Counted from the stretch's first letter, positions 38,582-47,297 are shown. The stretch: DNA of 64,000 nt from Streptomyces sp. T12 (GCF_028736035.1 NZ_CP117866.1:9031001-9095000), one strand, 5' to 3'. Numbers and translations are program-made. Notes: a model not told the origin generated them from the letters alone.

Positions 38582-39396
38582 CAGGCCTTGCGGGCGACCC
38601 CCGCGTACACGGGCACGATGCCCTCCGCCTGGGCCGCCACGTCCTCGGGCTCCGGGCGCCAGCCGTAGACGGGGATGACGCCGGGGCCGAGCAGCTCCAG
38701 GCCGTCGAAGAAGCGGGAGAACCCGGCCAGCGACCGGGGGAAGAAGGGGGTGCCGCTGCGCCGGAAGTGGTTCGCCGCCTTCTCGATCGCCTCCGGGCTG
38801 AGGTCCGGGGTGACCTGGGACAGGATCAGGTAGCTGCCCGGGGCGAGCGCGGCGACGTACTTCCCGAGCAGGCCGTACACGTCGTCGCCGTCCGGATCAT
38901 CGCCCAGGTAGTGGGTCAGCGCGACCAGCGACAGCGCGATCGGCTCGGCGAAGTCCAGGGACTGGCTCGCTCGGCCCAGCAGGGCATCGACGTCGCGGAC
39001 GTCGGCGTGCACGTAGTCCGTGCTGCCCTCGGCGGTGCCGTGCAGCAGCGCCTCCGCGTGCCGCAGCACGATCGGGTCGTTGTCCGCGTAGACGACCTTG
39101 GACTCCGGGGCGACGCCCTGCGCCACCTGGTGCAGGTTGGGCTCGGTGGGGATGCCCGTGCCGATGTCCAGGAACTGGCGTATCCCGGCCTCGGCGGCGG
39201 TGCGCACAGCCCGGTGCATGAACCGGCGGTTGGCGCGCGCACCGCGTAAGACGGTGCTGTCCACGGCGAGGATCTTGCGGGCCAGCTCCTCGTCCACCGG
39301 GTAGTTGTCCTTGCCGCCCAGCCACCAGTCGTAGACGCGGGCCGGGTGCGGCCTGCTGGTGTCGACGCGGGTGGACGCGGCCTTGGATCCGGTCAT
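38581..39396 (-). CDS. SAM-dependent methyltransferase, DUF574 (PF04672) family
   Basis: 271 residues from the ATG at 39396 (GAGGAG upstream). The family phrases are plain: RPHPARVYDWWLGGKDNYPV near the start, FLDIGTGIPTEPNLHQVAQ as the SAM loop and VVYADNDPIVLRHAEALL. This family is very abundant in Streptomyces, usually next to WhiJ-like XRE regulators, and its targets are unknown. Here an XRE gene lies 129 nt upstream on the same strand. Its 3' end abuts the narG promoter region. Confidence 0.92.
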   Translation of the reverse strand: MTGSKAASTRVDTSRPHPARVYDWWLGGKDNYPVDEELARKILAVDSTVLRGARANRRFMHRAVRTAAEAGIRQFLDIGTGIPTEPNLHQVAQGVAPESKVVYADNDPIVLRHAEALLHGTAEGSTDYVHADVRDVDALLGRASQSLDFAEPIALSLVALTHYLGDDPDGDDVYGLLGKYVAALAPGSYLILSQVTPDLSPEAIEKAANHFRRSGTPFFPRSLAGFSRFFDGLELLGPGVIPVYGWRPEPEDVAAQAEGIVPVYAGVARKA

Positions 39397-39525
39397 GCGG
39401 TGTGTTCTCCTCGGGTCTGGGAACGGAGCTGGGGGAGTCACTCGGAAGTCGCCGCACGGGGCGCGAAGGTTGCCGTGAAGGGCCGGGAAGTGCCGCGAAG
39501 GGCGGGGAAGACCGCCCTACGCCGC

Positions 39526-40389
39526 TCAGAAGTCCTCGCGCAGCTCCCGCAGGATCTTCTTCGTGCGCTCGGCCGACGCGGCAGCCGTCGACATGTGGTC
39601 CAGGACCTCCAGATGCGCGGCGACCTCCTGGCGGGAGTCGAGATACAGGGCGCCGGTCAGGTACTCGGTGTAGACCATGTCGGGCAGCTCGGGCTCGGCG
39701 AAGCGGAACAGGGTGAAGGGCGCGTACGTCCCCGGGTGCGGGCCGGAGGCGAACTCGGCGATCTGCAGCGTGACCCGGTCGCGCTCGGCGAACTCCAGCA
39801 GCTTGTCCAACTGGTCCCGCATCACCTCGCCGCGGTCGCTCACCGGGCGCCGCAGCACCGTCTCGTCCATGATCACCCACAGGTGGGGCGGGTCGGGGCG
39901 CTCCAGCAGCCGCTGCCGTTCCATCCGCAGCGACACATGCCGCTCGATGGTCTGCGGCCCTGTCTGCCCGATCGTCCCGGCCTCCATCACGGCACGCGCG
40001 TACTCCTCGGTCTGCAGCAGACCGGGCACGAAGTGCGGCTCGTAGGAGCGGATGATGCGGGCGGCGCCCTCCAGACTGACGTACAGGCTGAACCAGTCCG
40101 GCAACACGTCGTGGAACCGCTGCCACCAGCCCGGCAGGTTGGCGTCCTCGGCCAGCGCGACGAACGCGGCCGCGTCCTCCTCGGGCACCCCGTACGTCTC
40201 CAGCAGCACCTGCACGTACGGGATCTTCAGCGCGACCTCGGCCGTCTCCATCCGCCGTACGGTCGCCGCGGCCACCCGCAGGACCCGTGCGGCCTCGTCA
40301 CGCCCCAGCCCGGCCGCCTCGCGCAGCTCCTGCAGCCGCCTGCCGAGCACCACCTGGCCCACGGTGGGGGCCGGCCGCCGCTCACTCAC
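39526..40389 (-). CDS. XRE-family regulator with DUF5753 domain (WhiJ-like)
   Basis: 287 residues. Helix-turn-helix at about 14-70 (LGRRLQELREAAGLGRDEAA, RVLRVAAATVRRMETAE). The remaining 200 residues are DUF5753: FVPGLLQTEEYARAVM, RMERQRLLERPDPPHLWVIM and DETVLRR, followed by FTLFRFAEPELPDMVYTEYL. Such proteins control development and antibiotic genes in Streptomyces and often pair with a small DUF397 protein. No DUF397 gene is visible in the 129-nt gap to the methyltransferase, so the usual trio is incomplete. Confidence 0.9.
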   Translation of the reverse strand: MSERRPAPTVGQVVLGRRLQELREAAGLGRDEAARVLRVAAATVRRMETAEVALKIPYVQVLLETYGVPEEDAAAFVALAEDANLPGWWQRFHDVLPDWFSLYVSLEGAARIIRSYEPHFVPGLLQTEEYARAVMEAGTIGQTGPQTIERHVSLRMERQRLLERPDPPHLWVIMDETVLRRPVSDRGEVMRDQLDKLLEFAERDRVTLQIAEFASGPHPGTYAPFTLFRFAEPELPDMVYTEYLTGALYLDSRQEVAAHLEVLDHMSTAAASAERTKKILRELREDF

Positions 40390-40471
40390 GCCACGCCTCC
40401 CCTACGCGCCGGAAGTACGGGTGCAGTGTGCCATGGTCCGGGGTCTCATGGGGGTGGTCAGTGTGCATGCT

Positions 40472-40550
40472 GGCTGCGGGCGTGTGGGGGCTGGTCGCGC
40501 CCACGCGGCGGAGCCGCATATCGATACAGCCCCGCGCCCCTGGAGGGCGT
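40472..40550. repeat. dispersed Streptomyces intergenic repeat, copy A
   Basis: Contains CTGCGGGCGTGTGGGGGCTG, then GTCGCGCCC and CCCCGCGCCCCT. In reverse orientation this matches the pattern at 50761-50820 (AGGGGCGCGGGG, CTGCGCGACCAGCCAC, CCCGCAG), with an insertion in the middle. I know this element as a frequent intergenic sequence in Streptomyces genomes. It fills much of the 322-nt gap 40390-40711. Confidence 0.6.
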
Positions 40551-40580
40551 TGCCCGCACGTCGGCCGAACAGCCGACCGC

Positions 40581-40597
40581 ATTACCTTGCGGGTAAT
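40581..40597. promoter_or_regulatory. operator-like palindrome ATTACC-N5-GGTAAT
   Basis: Perfect 6-bp arms (40581-40586 and 40592-40597) with spacer TTGCG. It lies 115-131 nt upstream of the small membrane protein gene and is the only clear regulatory signal in the gap. Regulator unknown. Confidence 0.5.
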
Positions 40598-40711
40598 CGA
40601 CCAGTCTGCCCATCCGCGGGATCGTGAAGGTACCGGGTTCCGGGACGGCGCACTCCGCCTCGGGATCCGGGTCCGCCACCGCAACCCGACCTCGACGGAG
40701 GGTGATTCGTC

Positions 40712-41137
40712 ATGTCCGCCACCTCGCTCGCCGCGCTCGCCCGGACCTCCGACCCGCAGACCGTGCTGCGCCGATTCCTGGCCCTGGACGCGGTGGTGAC
40801 CGGGGCGAACGGGCTCGCCTACCTCGCCGCGTCCGGCCCGCTGGGGCGGCTGCTCGGGGTCGACAGCGCGCTGCTGCTCTCACTCGGTGCCTTCCTCACC
40901 GTCTACGCCGCCGCCGTCGGCCTGCTCGCCTCCCGTGCCCGCCCCGCAGCGTTCCCGGTGCGGGCCGTGATCGAGGCCAACCTCGCCTGGGCCGTGCTCA
41001 GTCTCGTCGCCCTCGCGGTGTGGCTGTCGCCGACCACGGCGGGCGCGGTGTGGACCGTGCTCCAGGCGCTCACCGTGGCCGGGTTCGCCGGGTTGCAGTA
41101 CGCGGCGCTGAAAGGGCGTCAGGGCATCAGCGACTGA
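40712..41137 (+). CDS. small four-helix membrane protein of unknown function
   Basis: 141 residues with four predicted membrane helices: about 22-42 (LALDAVVTGANGLAYLAA), 52-70 (SALLLSLGAFLTVYAAAVGL), 85-105 (NLAWAVLSLVALAVWL) and 110-130. GGAGGGTGATTCGTC precedes the ATG. No known catalytic motif. Its 3' end overlaps the convergent XRE regulator gene by 19 nt, so antisense effects between the two are possible. Function not recognised. Confidence 0.72.
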   Translation: MSATSLAALARTSDPQTVLRRFLALDAVVTGANGLAYLAASGPLGRLLGVDSALLLSLGAFLTVYAAAVGLLASRARPAAFPVRAVIEANLAWAVLSLVALAVWLSPTTAGAVWTVLQALTVAGFAGLQYAALKGRQGISD

Positions 41138-41955
41138 AGGTACTTGACCGTCGCCGGGTCGGCCGGGAGGAGTGTCTCGATGGCCAGCTCGGCGACGGTC
41201 ACGTCCATCGGCGTGTTGAAGGTGGAGATGGAGGAGATGAAGGACAGGACACGGCCCTCGTGCTCGATCCGCAACGGAAGCGCGAAGTACGGGACGGGCT
41301 CGGCCGGTTCGGTGTCCGGCGTCTCCTCCGGTACCGGATACGCCGCCACCTCCTCGTACAGCCGGCGCAGCGGCTCGGAGCGGTGCAGCGCGATCTGCCG
41401 GTCCATCTGGGCGAGCAGATGCCCGCGCCATTCACGCAGGTTGCGGATGCGCGGCGCGAGGCCCTCCGGGTGCAGGGTCAGGCGCATCGCGTTCAGCGGG
41501 GGCGCGAGAAGGTGCTCGGGAATGCCGTCGAGCAGCATCAGGATGCCCCGGTTTGCCGCGTGGACGTGGTACATCGCGTCGACCACGAGGGCCGGGTAGG
41601 GCTCGTAGCCCTGGATCAGCTGCTCCATGCCCGCGCGGACGGCGTCCAGTGCGGGATCGTCCAGCGGGGTCTCCGGGTAGCGCGGGGCGTATCCGGCCGC
41701 GAGCAGCAGCGCATTGCGCTCGCGCACCGGCACCTCCAGGTGCCCGGCCAGCCGCAGCACCATTTTCTCGCTGGGCCGTGAACGTCCGGTCTCGATGAAG
41801 CTGATGTGCCGCGCCGAGGAGTCGGCCCGCAGTGCCAACTCCAGCTGGCTGACCCGCCGTTGCTCCCGCCAGGCCCGAAGCAGAGGGCCCACGCCCGCGG
41901 TCCCGCCGACGGGGGCGGTGGTGGGCGCGGCGTCTTGGGGCGGGACAATGGCCAT
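41119..41955 (-). CDS. XRE-family regulator with MmyB-like ligand domain
   Basis: 278 residues. Helix-turn-helix near 27-80: LRAWREQRRVSQLELALRAD and SARHISFIETGRSRPSEKMV. The C-terminal MmyB-like domain has YEPYPALVVDAMYHVHAANR and RNLREWRGHLLAQMDRQIA. This domain resembles PAS folds and binds small hydrophobic ligands; relatives often regulate neighbouring oxidoreductases. Here the neighbours are a convergent membrane protein and, upstream across 266 nt, the pterin dehydratase gene on the other strand. Target unknown. Confidence 0.88.
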   Translation of the reverse strand: MAIVPPQDAAPTTAPVGGTAGVGPLLRAWREQRRVSQLELALRADSSARHISFIETGRSRPSEKMVLRLAGHLEVPVRERNALLLAAGYAPRYPETPLDDPALDAVRAGMEQLIQGYEPYPALVVDAMYHVHAANRGILMLLDGIPEHLLAPPLNAMRLTLHPEGLAPRIRNLREWRGHLLAQMDRQIALHRSEPLRRLYEEVAAYPVPEETPDTEPAEPVPYFALPLRIEHEGRVLSFISSISTFNTPMDVTVAELAIETLLPADPATVKYLQSLMP

Positions 41956-42221
41956 GAGTACGACCGTAGTCGAGGAGCGCGTGCAATGACCGAGCCGTGA
42001 GGAGCGGATCCGAGCCGCCCACGGCGAGCGCGGGGTGACCGGGCCGGTCTTCGCCGGTGACAGCGACGTGGCCCGGAGTCGCCGAGCAGGCGCTCGCCTA
42101 TGATCTGGCGGCCGAAGGTGTCCGCCGCTGACCCACCGGGCACCCGTCTGACCAGGGCCGCCGCGTCCCGTCTGTGGCAGGCTGAAGACGAACCCCCCCC
42201 ACTCCAGGAAGGAGCGAGGCC

Positions 42222-42524
42222 ATGCCCCTCGAACCGCTGTCGCAGAAGGAGATCGAGGACCGGCTCGCGGAGCTGCCGGGCTGGTCGCAGGACGGCGACC
42301 GCATCGCCCGCTCCTACCGGCTCCCCTCGCACTTCGCGGCCACGGCGATGGTCGTGCACATCGCCCAGGTCCAGGAGGAGCTCGACCACCACTCCGACCT
42401 CACCCTCGGTTACAACACGGTGTCCCTCACCGTGAACACCCACACCGTCAGCGCCGTGACCGAGCGGGACTTCGCCCTCGCCCGGAAAATCGAGGAGCTC
42501 GCTCCTGGCCACGGGGCACACTGA
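42222..42524 (+). CDS. pterin-4a-carbinolamine dehydratase
   Basis: 100 residues, the family length. Start ATG follows AAGGAGCGAGGCC. The signature is EELDHHSDLTLGYNTVSLTV followed by NTHTVSAVTERDFALA, matching the HHPD...YN.V...L.TH pattern. It dehydrates 4a-hydroxytetrahydropterin, recycling the cofactor of aromatic amino acid hydroxylases, and is often found alone in bacteria. The next gene, a methyltransferase, starts 5 nt later. No pterin-dependent hydroxylase gene lies in the window. Confidence 0.88.
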   Translation: MPLEPLSQKEIEDRLAELPGWSQDGDRIARSYRLPSHFAATAMVVHIAQVQEELDHHSDLTLGYNTVSLTVNTHTVSAVTERDFALARKIEELAPGHGAH

Positions 42525-42529
42525 CGGGC

Positions 42530-43273
42530 GTGCTGGACTACGACAAGGAAGCGGAGCGGTACGACGCCTCGCGCGGCGGCGAGCCCCGGGCGGCGGCCGC
42601 GGCGGAGGCGGTGCTGGGGCTCCTGCCCGACGGGATCCGGCGCCTGCTCGACGTGGCCTGCGGCACCGGAATCGTGACGCGCCGGCTCGCCGCCGCCCGG
42701 GACGGCCTGTGCGTGACCGGTGTCGACCTCGCGCCCGGCATGGCCCGGCAGGCCGCCGCCCGCCTGCCCGGCGCCGTCGTGCTCGCCGACAGCCGCCGGC
42801 TGCCTGTGCGAAACGACCGGTTCGACGCCGTCAGCAGCGTGTGGCTGCTCCACCTGGCGCAGACCGCCGAGGACGTGCGGACCATCGTCGGTGAGTGCGC
42901 CCGAGTGCTGCGGCCCGGCGGCGTGTACGTCACCACGGTCGACAAGGCCGCCGCGCACAACGTGGGCAGTGACATCGATGCGGTGCTGGCCTCCCGCCCG
43001 CGCCGCCCGGCCCGCGACGAGGCGGCGCTCGTCGAGTCGTACGCCCTCGACCACGGCCTGGTCCCGGCCGGGCGGGCCCGCTTCACCGGCCGTGGCCAGG
43101 GGCGCAGCCCCCGCCGTACGATCGCCGACCTGCGCCGGGGCTGGTTCGTCGCCCTGCCGCCCGGCGGCGCGCTCGCCGACCGGTTCGCCGCCCGCCTCGC
43201 GGAACTGCCGGACCAGGACCGACCCCGGCCGGACCCGGTGTTCAGCCTCCGGGCGTTCCGGAAGCCCGAGTGA
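42530..43273 (+). CDS. class I SAM-dependent methyltransferase
   Basis: 247 residues, GTG start 5 nt after the dehydratase stop. Motif I is LLDVACGTGIVTRRLA (about 40-55), motif II GVDLAPGMARQAA and the post-motif segment VLRPGGVYVTTVD. It belongs to the UbiE/Methyltransf_11 style of small-molecule methyltransferases. Likely in one transcript with the pterin dehydratase. Its last 32 nt overlap the convergent DUF1579-like gene. Substrate unknown. Confidence 0.88.
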   Translation: MLDYDKEAERYDASRGGEPRAAAAAEAVLGLLPDGIRRLLDVACGTGIVTRRLAAARDGLCVTGVDLAPGMARQAAARLPGAVVLADSRRLPVRNDRFDAVSSVWLLHLAQTAEDVRTIVGECARVLRPGGVYVTTVDKAAAHNVGSDIDAVLASRPRRPARDEAALVESYALDHGLVPAGRARFTGRGQGRSPRRTIADLRRGWFVALPPGGALADRFAARLAELPDQDRPRPDPVFSLRAFRKPE

Positions 43274-43718
43274 ACTCCATGACCCAGTTGGTCACCCAGG
43301 TTTCCCCGCCGTCGACGGAGAACGCCTGCTCCCAGCGGGCCGAGCCGGCGGATACACCCGACCAGACGAACCGCACCCGTACGTCCTTGCCGTCGTGTGT
43401 GTCGTCGCCGTAGAACTCCCCGCGGTCGCCCTCGAACCGGCCGATGACCGGCGGGAACAGCTTGCCGCTGCCGCTGGAGGACCAGTTCAGGGACCATTGC
43501 TCGGTCTGCCGGTCGAACAGGCGCAACGTCAGCCCCTTGGAGCCCAGGTGCGGCATGTCGATCTCGTCGACATTGGCGGCGCCGTCGAACAGCGGCCGGC
43601 AGCGGTTCGTGGCCGGGAACTCCACCCAGTCGCTGTCCGGGTCGAGGAAGTCGGTGCGGCGGCGGTTGACGACGTCCCAGTCGCCGTGGAAGAAGTCGAA
43701 GTCGTGCGGGCTGCTCAT
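43242..43718 (-). CDS. hypothetical protein, DUF1579-like beta-barrel
   Basis: 158 residues from the ATG at 43718. It opens SSPHDFDFFHGDWDVVNRRR, then has ATNRCRPLFDGAANVDEIDM, LTLRLFDRQTEQWSLNW and GRFEGDRGEFYGDD. These Trp-rich strands suggest a lipocalin-like or DUF1579 fold used to bind small ligands. It overlaps the upstream hypothetical gene by 4 nt. The two are divergent from the WYL regulator and likely its targets. Function unknown. Confidence 0.72.
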   Translation of the reverse strand: MSSPHDFDFFHGDWDVVNRRRTDFLDPDSDWVEFPATNRCRPLFDGAANVDEIDMPHLGSKGLTLRLFDRQTEQWSLNWSSSGSGKLFPPVIGRFEGDRGEFYGDDTHDGKDVRVRFVWSGVSAGSARWEQAFSVDGGETWVTNWVMEFTRASGTPGG

Positions 43719-44230
43719 GTGCGGTCTCCCGTGGTTCCTTCGGGCAGGGAATCGGCCAAGTAGGCCGTCAGGTCCGGGACTTCGGGCGCGAGCAGGTGCC
43801 GTACCCAGGCGTCCCGTTCGTGCAGGATCGGCGGGAGTTCCCAGACGCAGCCGATCCACGGCAGGTCGGGCGTGACGAAGTGGGTCGGGTCGTGGTCGGG
43901 GCAGCCCAGCACCGGCTGGCCCGCCGCGGCGCCCTTGAAGTGCAGGACGTTGTCCCACACCCAGCTGTACGCGTTCAGGTAGGCGCCGTCGTCGCCGCCC
44001 CGGTGCAGCACGACGAAGGTCGCCGGGGGCGTGCCGTCCGGCTCGGGCAGCAGCTCCGGCAGGATCTCGTACGCCGCCTTCTCGACCTCGGGCGTGATGC
44101 CCGCGGGGTCGGCGGTGACGTGGTAGCGCTTGATGTGCCGCCCGGCCACCTCGATCGGCGGGGGCACGGTGAGCAGTTTCTCGGCGAAAGCCGGTTTCTC
44201 CGGCAGAGGCGGGTTCTCCGTGAAGGCCAT
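43715..44230 (-). CDS. hypothetical protein, first gene of the WYL-controlled pair
   Basis: 171 residues with no signal peptide. Phrases such as EVAGRHIKRYHVTADP, FVVLHRGGDDGAYLNAYSWV and NVLHFKGAA suggest a compact alpha/beta protein; two Cys occur late. I do not recognise the family. Its start is 19 nt from the edge of a 27-bp perfect palindrome shared with the divergent WYL regulator. Translationally coupled to the DUF1579-like gene downstream (ATGA). Confidence 0.65.
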   Translation of the reverse strand: MAFTENPPLPEKPAFAEKLLTVPPPIEVAGRHIKRYHVTADPAGITPEVEKAAYEILPELLPEPDGTPPATFVVLHRGGDDGAYLNAYSWVWDNVLHFKGAAAGQPVLGCPDHDPTHFVTPDLPWIGCVWELPPILHERDAWVRHLLAPEVPDLTAYLADSLPEGTTGDRT

Positions 44231-44248
44231 GACGGCACGCTAGAAGCA

Positions 44249-44275
44249 CTTCACTGACATCCTCTGTCAGTGAAG
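44249..44275. promoter_or_regulatory. 27-bp perfect operator palindrome overlapping the WYL regulator start
   Basis: Arms CTTCACTGACA (44249-44259) and TGTCAGTGAAG (44265-44275) with a 5-nt spacer TCCTC. The GTG start of the WYL gene (44270) lies inside the right arm, and the left edge is 19 nt from the divergent gene start. Binding would block both directions, so autoregulation is likely. Confidence 0.85.
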
Positions 44276-45220
44276 TCCAGCCGACTCGTCTCCATCCTCC
44301 TGCTGCTCCAGACCCGCGGCCGGATGACCGCCGCCCAACTCGCCGGGGAGCTGGAGGTCTCGGTGCGCACGGTCTACCGGGACGTCGAGGCGCTGAGCGC
44401 CGCCGGCGTCCCGCTGTACGGCGACGCGGGTCACGCGGGCGGCTACCGCCTCCTCGACGGCTACCGCACCCGCCTCACCGGGCTGACCGCCGACGAGGCC
44501 GAGGCCCTCTTCCTCGCCGGCGCCCCCGGCCCCGCGGCCCAGCTCGGCCTCGGCTCCGTCCTGGCCGCCGCCCAGCTGAAGGTCCGCGCCGCCCTGCCGC
44601 AGGAACTGCGCATCCACGCCGACCGGATCAGCGGCCGCTTCCACCTCGACGCACCCGGCTGGTACGCCGACGCCGACGACACGCCGTACCTCCCCGCGGT
44701 GGCCGACGCCGTCTGGAACAGCCGCGTCCTGCAGGTCCTGTACCGCCGCTGGCGTGAACCCACCGACGTGGAGCGCCGCCTGGAGCCGTACGGACTCGTC
44801 CTGAAGGCGGGGCGCTGGTACGTCGTCGCCGGCCCCGGGCCGCGTACGTACCGCGTCGACCAGATCCTCCGACTCGCCGTCACCGACGAGGAGTTCACCC
44901 GCCCCGACCACTTCGACCTGGCCGCCTACTGGGCGGCGTACCAGCGCGACTTCCACGACCGGCTGCACCGCGGGGAGGCCGTGGTGCGGCTGGCTCCCGG
45001 CGTGACCCTCGACCGCGCGGCCGGCCACCGCACGGAGACGGACGGCTGGACCCGGGTCACCGTCCCCATCGAGTCCGTCGACCACGCCCACGCCGAGTTC
45101 CTGCGCCTGGGCACCGGCATCGAGGTGCTCGAGCCGCCCGAGCTGCGCGAGAAGATCGCCCGGACGGTGGCCGAACTGGCCGAAAGGTACGGCAACTTGA
45201 GGGCGGGGGGCGGCGACTGA
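44270..45220 (+). CDS. YafY-type transcriptional regulator (HTH plus WYL domain)
   Basis: 316 residues. The GTG start lies inside the operator, and MKSSRLVSILLLLQTRGRMT is the canonical family opening, so the start is sound and the mRNA may be leaderless. The HTH covers about 14-55 (AAQLAGELEVSVRTVYRDVE). The WYL-type region follows at about 140-215 (VLYRRWREPTDVERRLEPYG, WYVVAGPGPRTYRVDQIL). WYL domains bind nucleic acids or small ligands and tune repressor activity. It should control itself and the divergent pair 44230-43242. The PL11 lyase gene begins 40 nt after its stop. Confidence 0.9.
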   Translation: MKSSRLVSILLLLQTRGRMTAAQLAGELEVSVRTVYRDVEALSAAGVPLYGDAGHAGGYRLLDGYRTRLTGLTADEAEALFLAGAPGPAAQLGLGSVLAAAQLKVRAALPQELRIHADRISGRFHLDAPGWYADADDTPYLPAVADAVWNSRVLQVLYRRWREPTDVERRLEPYGLVLKAGRWYVVAGPGPRTYRVDQILRLAVTDEEFTRPDHFDLAAYWAAYQRDFHDRLHRGEAVVRLAPGVTLDRAAGHRTETDGWTRVTVPIESVDHAHAEFLRLGTGIEVLEPPELREKIARTVAELAERYGNLRAGGGD

Positions 45221-45260
45221 GGGAGCGGAACCCGTCCGTCCTCCCGAGGAGGTACGTCAC

Positions 45261-47135
45261 GTGCAGCACCCGCGCAAGCACCGCAGACGCCGAGCCGCCC
45301 TCTCCGCGACCCTCGCCGTGGCCGCCCTGGTCGCCGCAGGACTCACCACGCTGAACGGCGCCGGCACAGCCGAGGCCGCCACCGCCCGCCAGGTCGAGGC
45401 CCTCGACCGGGGCGTGGTCAGCGTCCACACCTCCAGCGGCAACCTGGTCAGCTGGCGCTGGCTCGGTACCGACCCGAACGACGTCTCCTTCAACGTCTAC
45501 CGGGCCGGCACGAAGGTCAACTCGACCCCGGTCACCGGCTCCACGAACTACTTCCACTCCGGCGCCCCCGAACAGGCCGACTACACGGTCCGCGCGATCG
45601 TGGGCGGCGTGGAGCAGGGCGACTCCGTCCACGCCATCCAGTTCCGTACGGGGTACAAGGACGTCCCGATCAGCCCGCCGGCCGGCGGTACGACCCCCGA
45701 CGGAGTGGCGTACACCTACGAGGCCAACGACGCCTCCGTCGGCGACCTCGACGGTGACGGCGCCCTCGACATCGTCCTCAAGTGGCAGCCCACCAACGCC
45801 AAGGACAACTCCCAGTCCGGCTACACCGGCAACACCTTCGTCGACGGCATCAAGCTCGACGGCACCCGGCTGTGGCGTATCGACCTGGGCCGCAACATCC
45901 GCTCCGGCGCGCACTACACGCAGTTCCAGGTGTACGACTACGACGGCGACCGCAAGGCCGAGGTGGCCATGAAGACGGCCGACGGCACGGTCGACGGGAC
46001 CGGGGCGGTGATCGGCAGTTCGTCCGCCGACCACCGCAATTCGAGTGGGTACATCCTCTCCGGGCCCGAGTACCTGACCATGTTCAACGGGCAGACCGGC
46101 AAGGCGATGGGGACGGTCGACTACGTCCCGGCCCGGGGAACGGTGTCCTCGTGGGGCGACTCGTACGGCAACCGGGTCGACCGGTTCCTCGCCGGTACCG
46201 CCTACTTGGACGGCGCCCGTCCCTCCCTGATCATGGCCCGCGGCTACTACACCCGCACGGTCATCGCCGCCTGGGACTGGCGAGGCGGCAGCTTCACCCG
46301 CCGCTGGACCTTCGACACCAACTCCTCCACCAACACCGGCAAGGGATTCGACGGCCAGGGCTCGCACAGCCTGTCCGTCGGGGACGTCGACGGCGACGGC
46401 AAGGACGAGATCGTCTACGGTGCGATGGCCGTCGACGACAACGGCAACGGCCTGTGGACCACGAAGACCGGGCACGGCGACGCCCAGCACCTCGGCGACC
46501 TCGACCCCGCGCACGCGGGCCTGGAGTACTTCAAGGTCTCGGAGTCGACCAGCCAGCCGGCCCAGCTGTACATCAACCCGGCCAATGGCACGGTCAACTG
46601 GAAGCTCGCCGCCTGCTGCGACAACGGCCGCGGGGTCGCCGGGGACATCTGGGCGGGCAACGACGGCGCCGAGGTGTGGTCCGCCTCCGACACCTCCATC
46701 CGCGACGAGGCCGGCGCCACCAAGGGCCGCGAGCCGTCCTCCGTCAACTTCCTGTCGTGGTGGGACGGCGACACCGTCCGCGAACTCCTCGACGGCACCC
46801 ACATCGACAAGTACGGCACCTCGTCCGACACCCGTCTGCTGACCGGTTCCGGTGTCTCCTCCAACAACAGCACGAAGGCCACGCCCGTCCTGTCCGGCGA
46901 CATCCTCGGCGACTGGCGCGAGGAGGTCATCTGGCGCACGAGCGGCAACACGGCGCTCAGGATCTACTCGACGCCGTACGAAACGAGCACGAAGATCACG
47001 ACCCTGCTCCACGACCCGATGTACCGCACGGGCCTGGCCTGGCAGAACACCGCCTACAACCAGCCGCCGCATCCGAGCTTCTTCATCGGCAACGGCATGC
47101 CGACGGCGCCCCGGCCGGCGGTGTACACGCCCTGA
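45261..47135 (+). CDS. secreted rhamnogalacturonan lyase, PL11 family
   Basis: 624 residues, GTG start with GAGGAGG upstream. Signal peptide to about residue 40 (ALSATLAVAALVAAGLTTLN, cut near AEA-ATA). The mature part follows PL11 (YesW/YesX): QVEALDRGVVSV, FNVYRAGTKVNSTPV and repeated Asp-rich calcium loops (DLDGDGALDIVLKW, DYDGDRKAEVAMKT, DVDGDGKDEIVYG). These form an eight-bladed propeller. It cuts the rhamnogalacturonan I backbone of pectin by beta-elimination outside the cell. No CBM is attached. A clear hairpin terminator follows. Confidence 0.93.
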   Translation: MQHPRKHRRRRAALSATLAVAALVAAGLTTLNGAGTAEAATARQVEALDRGVVSVHTSSGNLVSWRWLGTDPNDVSFNVYRAGTKVNSTPVTGSTNYFHSGAPEQADYTVRAIVGGVEQGDSVHAIQFRTGYKDVPISPPAGGTTPDGVAYTYEANDASVGDLDGDGALDIVLKWQPTNAKDNSQSGYTGNTFVDGIKLDGTRLWRIDLGRNIRSGAHYTQFQVYDYDGDRKAEVAMKTADGTVDGTGAVIGSSSADHRNSSGYILSGPEYLTMFNGQTGKAMGTVDYVPARGTVSSWGDSYGNRVDRFLAGTAYLDGARPSLIMARGYYTRTVIAAWDWRGGSFTRRWTFDTNSSTNTGKGFDGQGSHSLSVGDVDGDGKDEIVYGAMAVDDNGNGLWTTKTGHGDAQHLGDLDPAHAGLEYFKVSESTSQPAQLYINPANGTVNWKLAACCDNGRGVAGDIWAGNDGAEVWSASDTSIRDEAGATKGREPSSVNFLSWWDGDTVRELLDGTHIDKYGTSSDTRLLTGSGVSSNNSTKATPVLSGDILGDWREEVIWRTSGNTALRIYSTPYETSTKITTLLHDPMYRTGLAWQNTAYNQPPHPSFFIGNGMPTAPRPAVYTP

Positions 47136-47168
47136 GCATCGGCGACCGGCTCGACCTTGCTCGACTGG

Positions 47169-47202
47169 CCTGGCAGCCCTGACGTCATGACGGGCTGCCA
47201 GG
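47169..47202 (+). terminator. terminator after the PL11 gene
   Basis: CCTGGCAGCCC (47169-47179) and GGGCTGCCAGG (47192-47202) form a perfect 11-bp stem with a 12-nt loop, followed by TTGCTTT. Confidence 0.85.
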
Positions 47203-47297
47203 TTGCTTTGCGGGCCCGACTTTTTTCGGTGTTCCGTACAACCATGCGGGTTCTTCACGGGTCCTTCACATGCGTACCACCGAAACCTGGGGAGAAC

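Noticed and set aside
33059..39249. Plus-strand open frames of 300-600 codons across the nar operon and its upstream genes
   Set aside because: They are mirror frames of narGHJ and of the methyltransferase, which have clear cofactor motifs and overlapping start/stop codons.
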